Below the pieces are notes generated by a model that saw nothing but the letters and a program-made list of their open reading frames with translations, searched no databases and was not told where the DNA came from. From Verrucosispora sioxanthis (GTDB lineage: Bacteria > Actinomycetota > Actinomycetes > Mycobacteriales > Micromonosporaceae), in the NCBI RefSeq assembly GCF_010560025.1, contig NZ_SAIY01000001.1, positions 62,001 through 126,000 of the forward strand: 64,000 nucleotides of DNA, given 5' to 3'. The translations under genes and the position numbers were made by a program. Numbering within the stretch: the first letter of the stretch is position 1; every line of letters begins with the position of its first letter. This document shows positions 58,758-64,000 of the stretch, piece by piece.

Positions 58758-59324
58758 TCAAACGGTCAACAGGGCATGCACGGGACGCGGGGCCAGCCGG
58801 TCGCGCCCGCCAAGGAACGACAGCTCCAGCAGCACGGTGAAGCCGGACACGGTGCCGCCCGCCCGCTCCACCAGGTCCAGCGTGGCCGCGGCCGTGCCAC
58901 CGGTGGCGAGCACGTCGTCGACCACCAGCACCCGATGACCGGCCGTGAAGGCGTCCTGGTGCACCTCGAGCGTGGCCTCGCCGTACTCCAGTTCGTAGGA
59001 GGCGGCGTACGCCGGCCGGGGCAACTTGCCGGCCTTACGCACCGGCACCACCCCGACCCCGGTCGCGTACGCGATGGCGGCGGCGACCACGAAGCCCCGC
59101 GCCTCGATACCGACCACGGCGTCGAAGGACTCCCGCCCGTGGTACGCGACGATCCCGTCGATCACGTCCCGGAAGGCGTCACCGTCGGCGAACAACGGCA
59201 TCAGGTCCTTGAACATGACGCCGGGCTTGGGAAAGTCGGGCACGTCGAGCACCCGGCTGGCCACCAGCCGGGCCACCTCCGGCCCGCTGTCCCCGCGTAC
59301 CCCGGTGCTGTGGGTCTCCGTCAC
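58758..59324 (-). CDS. apt: Adenine phosphoribosyltransferase
   Basis: Adenine salvage to AMP. 188 residues. RVLDVPDFPKPGVMFKDL is the type I start, ARGFVVAAAIAYATGVG the base-site region, and VLVVDDVLATGGTAAATL the PRPP loop. The GTG at 59324 is preferred over upstream codons for size; a weak GGAAGCGGAA lies before it. It is between secF and relA, a conserved order. Confidence 0.94.
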   Translation of the reverse strand: MTETHSTGVRGDSGPEVARLVASRVLDVPDFPKPGVMFKDLMPLFADGDAFRDVIDGIVAYHGRESFDAVVGIEARGFVVAAAIAYATGVGVVPVRKAGKLPRPAYAASYELEYGEATLEVHQDAFTAGHRVLVVDDVLATGGTAAATLDLVERAGGTVSGFTVLLELSFLGGRDRLAPRPVHALLTV

Positions 59325-59429
59325 GGCAGTTCCGCTTCCCTTCCACACGACGGCGGCGTCCCGCACACTGCTCGCACAGCATGCAGGACGCCGCCGGTAC
59401 CAGTTCCTACCGGGTCGCCCCGGGCGTCC

Positions 59430-60625
59430 TCAGCGTCGCTTTCCGCCGCCCGGACGGTTGCCGCCCCGGGACGCCCGCCCCGGGCACCGCCGGAACGCTT
59501 GCCCGCCGGCCGGGCGCCCACCTTCGGCGCGGCGGCACCGGCGAGGGCGCCGGCCTCCGCGGTGACCGGTTCCTGCTCCGGCTCCGGCTGGGCCGTGGCA
59601 GCCGCGCTGGCCTTGGCCGGGGTCTCGCCCCGGTTGACCGTGCCGCGCCGGGCCAGCACCCGCTTGTTGTGCGCCTGGATCCGCGGGTCGCGGTTCTTCA
59701 GCACCACCAGCAGGGGGGTGGCCAGCGTGATCGAGGTGAGGAAGGCCATCGCCATACCGACGAACAGCACCAGGCCGAGGTCCTTCAGGGTGCCCGCACC
59801 GAGCAGGCCGGCACCGATGAACAGGATGCCGCCGACCGGGAGCAGGGCGACCACCGAGGTGTTGATCGACCGCATCAGGCTCTGGTTCACGGCCAGGTTG
59901 GCCGCCTCGCCGTAGGTCTGGTTGTTGTTCGCGGTGATACCTCTGGTGTTCTCCTGCACCTTGTCGAAGACCACCACCACGTCGTACAGGGCGAAGCCCA
60001 GAATGGTGAGGAATCCGATGATCGTCGACGGGGTGACCTCGAACCCGACGATCGAGTAGAGGCCGGCGGTGAGGACCAGGTTCATCACCAGGGCGAAGAT
60101 CGCCCCGACCGCCATCTGCCACTCGAACCGCAGGACCAGGTAGACCGTCACCAGCGCCAGGAAGATCACCAGACCGAGCAGTGCCCGGTTGGTCACCTGG
60201 CTGCCCCATGCCTCGCTGACCCGGTTGCTGGCGATCTCCGCCGGGTCGATGTTGAACACCTGACCCAACTCGGTCCGGACCGCCTCGGCCTGCTCGGCGT
60301 CCAGCTCGGTGGTGCGCAGCTCGTAGAACTCGCCGCCGCCACCGCCGACCTGCTGGGTGGTCACGACCCGGCCACCCTCGCCCGCGGTGGCCAGCACCTC
60401 GCCCGCCCGGTCCTCCACCTGCTCCAGGGTGCCGACGCTGGTCGGCACCTGGAAGGAGTTGCCGCCGGCGAACTCGATGCCGAGGCTGAAGCCCCGGAAG
60501 ATGACACTGCCGAGCGCGATCAGCACCAGCACGGCGGCGACGGTGAACCACATCTTGCGTCGGCCGACGATGTTGAGGCCGGCCTCACCTCGGTAGAGGC
60601 GGGCTGCCAGACCAGTCTCAGCCAT
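59430..60625 (-). CDS. secF: Protein translocase subunit SecF, probable frame error near the end
   Basis: Partner of SecD, drives late steps of export with the proton gradient. About 398 residues after repair. Six helices, first at about 25-45, then the periplasmic domain and TNRALLGLVIFLALVTVYL; the family motif ALYDVVVVFDKVQENTRG is intact. As read, the frame runs past to 59321 through an unlikely tail and into apt. Adding one G to the run at 59464-59467 gives a Gly/Arg-rich tail ending GGNRPGGGKRR at 59430 and restores a normal gap to apt. ATG at 60625 with AAGGAGG. Confidence 0.93.
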
Positions 60626-60626
60626 C

Positions 60627-62528
60627 TCAGGCCTCCTTGACACGCTGGTTGCGGGACGACGGGGCGGCCGGCTCCGACCGGGCCGGCAACGCCCGGCCCA
60701 GGCCGCTGACCCGTGGGGACAGGAACGCCTTGGTACGGGCGAACATCGTCATGATCGGGTGCCGGAAGAGGAAGACCACGAGCAGGTCCAGCACCGTGGC
60801 CAGGCCGAGGGCGAAGGCGAAGCCCTTCACCGTGCCGACCGAGACGATGTAGAGCACCACCGCCGACATGATCGTGATCGCGTTCGCGGAGATGATCGTC
60901 CGGCGGGCCCGGACCCAGGCACGGGGCACCGCGCTACGCGGACTGCGCCCCTCCCGGATCTCGTCCTTGAGGCGTTCGAAATAGATGACGAACGAGTCCG
61001 CCGCCACACCGAGCGAGACGATGATGCCGGCGATGCCGGCGAGGGTGAGCGTGAAGCCGATCTGCCGGCCGAGCACCACCAGCGCGCCGAAGAGCAGCAG
61101 CGCCGACAGGACCAGGCTCAGGAAGATCACCGAGCCGAGCAGGCGGTAGTAGAAGAACGAGTAGATGATGACCAGCAGCATGCCGATGCCGGCCGCCAGC
61201 AGACCGGCCCGCAGGTGGCTGGCGCCCAGGGTCGCGGTGACGTTCTGCTGTTCCTGCGCCTCGAAGGTGACCGGCAGCGCGCCGTAGCTGAGGTAGCCGG
61301 CCAGCTCGCTGGCCTCGGCGTTGCTGAAGTTGCCGGTGATCTGGGAGTTGCCGGTGAGCACGCCCTGGATCTGCGGCGACGAGATGATCTTGTTGTCCAG
61401 CACCACGGCGACGCGGCACTTGCCCTCGTCGCCGAGCGCGGACGCGTCGCACGCCTGGCCCTCGTTGTTGAACGCCTCGCGGGTCAGCGCGGTCCACTTG
61501 TCCTGGCCCGAGCTGGTGAAGTTCAGGCTGACCACCCACTGGCTGGTCTGGTCGCGCACCGCGTTGGCGTCGGAGACGTCGGTGCCGAGCACCTTCGCCA
61601 CGTCCAGCAGGTTCTTGGCGTACCCACCCTCGCAGGCGACGACCTGCTGCTCCGGGTCGGAGATGGACGCCGGCGGCCGTTCGTCGAGTTGGACGCAGCT
61701 GATCGTCGGCACGTTGAACTGCATCTGCGCCGGCAGCACCGCGACCTCGCGGCCACTCAGCTCGGCGAACGGCTTGAGCTTCTCGGCCAGCGACGGGTCG
61801 GCGCTCAGGTCGGCCGGCGCCTGCAACCCGCTCGCCGCGGCCCACGCCTCGGCGCCGACCTTCTGCTCGACGGCCCGACGCTGCTCCTCGATGCTCTGCG
61901 GCACCTCTTCGCTCGCGGTCGGCGACGGGGTGGGCGACGCGGTCGCCGACGGCGTCGGCGTCGGCGTCGGCGCGCCACCGCCCTGACCACCGGCGTCCGG
62001 CGACGAGGTGGCCTCGGCGTCGGGCGTGGGGCTCGCGGAACCCGACGGGGTGGCCTCGGGGCTCGGGGAGCCGGACGGGGTCGCCGAAGGGGTCCCGCTC
62101 GGTGCCGGCGACGGGATCGAGCCGCTGCCGTCGGCGATCTTCAGCACCTTCCGGAAGCGCAGCTCGGCGGCGCTGCCGACCTCGTTGAGTTCGCGGTTCT
62201 CGCCGGGCAGGGAGACGACGATGTTGCGGTCGCCCTCGGTGACCACCTCGGCCTCGGCCACACCGTACGCGTTGACCCGGCTCTCGATGATCTGGCGGGC
62301 CCGCTCCAGGTTCTCCGCCGTCGGGGCCCGGCCGTCGAGGGTGTTGGTGGCCTCCAGCGTGAGCCGCGTGCCGCCGACCAGGTCAAGACCGAGGCGGGGT
62401 TCGAGCCGGTCCTTCCAGCCACCGCTGGCGCCGCCCGAGAAGAACACCAAAAGATAGAGGACGACGAAGATGGCCCCGAGCACGGCCAACTGCCGTCCCG
62501 GGCGCATCTGTCCCTGAGGTGGTGCCAC
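60627..62528 (-). CDS. secD: Protein translocase subunit SecD with a Ser/Thr/Pro-rich insertion
   Basis: 633 residues. One N-terminal helix (17-33), LGLDLVGGTRLTLEA, the periplasmic P1 part (with QSIEEQRRAVEQK and LKFRKVLKI-like strand), the conserved VSLNFTSSGQDKWTALT, and five C-terminal helices with LSYGALPVTFE and VAADSFVIYFERLKDEIREG. About residues 140-215 are a low-complexity Ser/Thr/Pro/Ala insertion (TPTPTPSATASPTPSPTASEE) in the exported domain. GTG at 62528; the stop lies two bases before secF. Conserved yajC-secD-secF order. Confidence 0.95.
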   Translation of the reverse strand: MAPPQGQMRPGRQLAVLGAIFVVLYLLVFFSGGASGGWKDRLEPRLGLDLVGGTRLTLEATNTLDGRAPTAENLERARQIIESRVNAYGVAEAEVVTEGDRNIVVSLPGENRELNEVGSAAELRFRKVLKIADGSGSIPSPAPSGTPSATPSGSPSPEATPSGSASPTPDAEATSSPDAGGQGGGAPTPTPTPSATASPTPSPTASEEVPQSIEEQRRAVEQKVGAEAWAAASGLQAPADLSADPSLAEKLKPFAELSGREVAVLPAQMQFNVPTISCVQLDERPPASISDPEQQVVACEGGYAKNLLDVAKVLGTDVSDANAVRDQTSQWVVSLNFTSSGQDKWTALTREAFNNEGQACDASALGDEGKCRVAVVLDNKIISSPQIQGVLTGNSQITGNFSNAEASELAGYLSYGALPVTFEAQEQQNVTATLGASHLRAGLLAAGIGMLLVIIYSFFYYRLLGSVIFLSLVLSALLLFGALVVLGRQIGFTLTLAGIAGIIVSLGVAADSFVIYFERLKDEIREGRSPRSAVPRAWVRARRTIISANAITIMSAVVLYIVSVGTVKGFAFALGLATVLDLLVVFLFRHPIMTMFARTKAFLSPRVSGLGRALPARSEPAAPSSRNQRVKEA

Positions 62529-62811
62529 GGCTGTCCTGTCTCCCTGTGGTCACGCCGCCGCGGGCGCGGCGGCGGGTCTGCCGGAATCCCAGGCCGGCGG
62601 TCTGCCTACCGGACGGCGCCCGGGCTGACGCCACCCCGGGTGGTCGACGCGCACGCGTGGACCGGGTACGAGCCGGCGCGCCGACGCCCGACGTCGGCCT
62701 GCTATCCAATTGTCTCAATGTGCGGATCGAGGATGGCACCCGCCCGGGGACGCGTGCGGGCACCTCCCGTCCGAGCCGCCGGTGGACCGGCAACCCGGAT
62801 GGGACTCGATG

Positions 62812-63150
62812 TCAGTCCTTGACGGAGTCGGACTCCTCGACTGGCGACTCGACAGGGCGCTCCACCGGGGTGACCACCCGGGCGATCGCCGGTCGGGCGT
62901 AGCGGGTCTGCACTCCGGGAGCGACCTCCAGCAGGACGCTGTCGTCCTCGACACCGGTGACCGTGCCGTAGAGCCCGCCGATGGTGACCACCTCGTCGCC
63001 CACGGAGAGGTTGGCCTGCATCGATTCGGCCTCGCGGCGGCGCTTCTGCTGCGGACGGATCATCATGAAGTACATGACGCCGAAGAGCAGAGCGATCATG
63101 AGGATCGGCGTGAAGCCTCCCGCTCCGCCGCCATCTGCTGCGTAGTGCAC
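62812..63150 (-). CDS. yajC: Preprotein translocase subunit YajC
   Basis: 112 residues: one helix at about 10-28 (FTPILMIALLFGVMYFMMI) ending in the family motif RPQQKRRREAE, then VGDEVVTIGGLYGTVTGVEDDSVLLE and a Val/Glu/Pro-rich tail. The GTG at 63150 is chosen because GGAAGG lies nine bases upstream; the ATG at 63168 would include that site. Confidence 0.93.
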   Translation of the reverse strand: MHYAADGGGAGGFTPILMIALLFGVMYFMMIRPQQKRRREAESMQANLSVGDEVVTIGGLYGTVTGVEDDSVLLEVAPGVQTRYARPAIARVVTPVERPVESPVEESDSVKD

Positions 63151-63288
63151 GGTTGTCGACCTTCCCATTGGCCGCCGCAACGGCGCGTCGGCGCCGCAGC
63201 GGAGGCGGATTTTCACGTCCTGTACAGACCGCGGCGAGTCTAGTCGCTCTATCTGGGAACGCCGAATGCGGCACAGATCACGAACAGA

Positions 63289-64000
63289 TCACGGCTCGCC
63301 GCCGTCCAGCGAGAACAGATCGGGCACGGTAGGAGCTTCTGCGGCAAATGTACCATTCGGTGGCGTACGGCCCAGATGGTGCCAGGCGGCCTCGGTGGCC
63401 ACCCGCCCCCGGGGCGTACGCGCCAGCAGCCCCGCCCGCACCAGGAACGGCTCGCAGACCTCCTCGACCGTGTCCGGCTGCTCCCCCACCGCCACGGCCA
63501 GTGTCGACAGGCCGACCGGACCACCCCGGAACGAGTCCACCAACGCGGTCAGCACCGCCCGGTCGAGCCGGTCCAGCCCGAGGGCGTCCACGTCGTACAC
63601 GGTCAGGGCCGCCTGAGCGGTCGCGACGGTGACCACACCGTCGGCGCGCACCTCGGCGAAGTCCCGCACCCGACGCAGCAGCCGGTTGGCGATCCGGGGC
63701 GTGCCCCGCGACCGGCCGGCGATCTCCGCCGCCCCGTCCTCGGTGATCGGCACCCCGAGGATGCGGGCCGAGCGGTGCAGCAGCGTCTCCAGGTCGGCCG
63801 GCGAGTAGAAGTCCAGGTGTGCCACGAAGCCGAACCGGTCCCGCATCGGACCGGTGAGCAGACCCGACCGGGTGGTCGCGCCGACAAGCGTGAACGGCTC
63901 CACGTCGAGCGGGATGGCGGTGGCCCCGGGTCCCTTGCCGACCACCACGTCGACCCGGAAGTCCTCCATCGCGCTGTAGAGCAGTTCCTCCGCCGGCCTG
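63289..64000 (-). CDS. ruvB: Holliday junction ATP-dependent helicase RuvB, C-terminal part (starts beyond the window)
   Basis: The last 236 residues of Ruv[22 protein letters not shown], sensor 1 [21 protein letters not shown] with the Arg finger, sensor 2 [20 protein letters not shown] and the winged-helix end [17 protein letters not shown] and [16 protein letters not shown] are all present. Walker motifs lie outside. The stop at 63289-63291 is 139 bases before yajC. Confidence 0.97.
   Translation of the reverse strand, partial: RPAEELLYSAMEDFRVDVVVGKGPGATAIPLDVEPFTLVGATTRSGLLTGPMRDRFGFVAHLDFYSPADLETLLHRSARILGVPITEDGAAEIAGRSRGTPRIANRLLRRVRDFAEVRADGVVTVATAQAALTVYDVDALGLDRLDRAVLTALVDSFRGGPVGLSTLAVAVGEQPDTVEEVCEPFLVRAGLLARTPRGRVATEAAWHHLGRTPPNGTFAAEAPTVPDLFSLDGGEP

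Overview
The window is very GC-rich, tightly packed chromosomal DNA of a filamentous actinomycete. I place it in or near Micromonospora (Micromonosporaceae). The reasons are the housekeeping gene order ruvB-yajC-secD-secF-apt-relA ... hisS ... aspS ... rarA ... alaS-ruvX-mltG-aroE / aroC-aroK / aroB-aroQ / efp-nusB / bldD / pyrR-pyrB-pyrC-carA-carB-pyrD / pyrF (the same neighbourhood as in Streptomyces), a BldD with the cyclic-di-GMP motif, and several families of short intergenic repeats. I see no IS element, prophage, CRISPR array, rRNA or tRNA gene. The genus is an inference.

Layout from left to right. 1-10468 is the pyrimidine operon on the minus strand (pyrR, pyrB, pyrC, carA, carB, pyrD, then bioA, then the start of pyrF); a PyrR-binding loop lies just before the pyrR ribosome-binding site. 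10469-10785 is the divergent control region shared with bldD. 11371-14594 carries nusB, efp, aroQ and aroB; 12363-12955 has no gene but holds a tandem repeat and a palindromic element. 14728-16088 is a plus-strand pair (DUF2243-type membrane protein and CtaG-like protein) sitting between aroB and aroK. aroK and aroC follow.

17910-27262 is a nine-gene, translationally coupled minus-strand operon for a surface polysaccharide: acyltransferase, Wzz-like protein with a worn-down kinase domain, O-antigen-ligase-like polymerase, Wzx-like flippase, sulfotransferase, APH-fold kinase, Alg14/Alg13-type split glycosyltransferase and a GT2 glycosyltransferase. Upstream lie a secreted beta-propeller protein and an exported GH26-type hydrolase with a DNRLRE-like module; a GH10 xylanase follows after aroE. 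Compared with the usual actinobacterial order, this whole block splits aroC from aroE and mltG. It is the best candidate for an undescribed system here: a probably sulfated exopolysaccharide with its own hydrolases.

33723-64000 returns to housekeeping genes (mltG, ruvX, alaS, rarA, aspS, hisS, relA, apt, secF, secD, yajC, ruvB). Between them lie a very long Pro/Gly/Arg-rich membrane protein, a repressor/MFS exporter pair with a clear palindromic operator, a streptogrisin-like protease, and a pair of membrane-anchored cyclophilins.

At least seven genes (bioA, aroC, the APH-like kinase, the Wzz-like gene, the MFS gene, secF, aroE; probably also the Pro-rich gene) read as frameshifted. Most sites can be repaired by adding one base to a G or C run. 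This pattern points to homopolymer errors in the sequence rather than gene decay, so these genes should be treated as probably intact.
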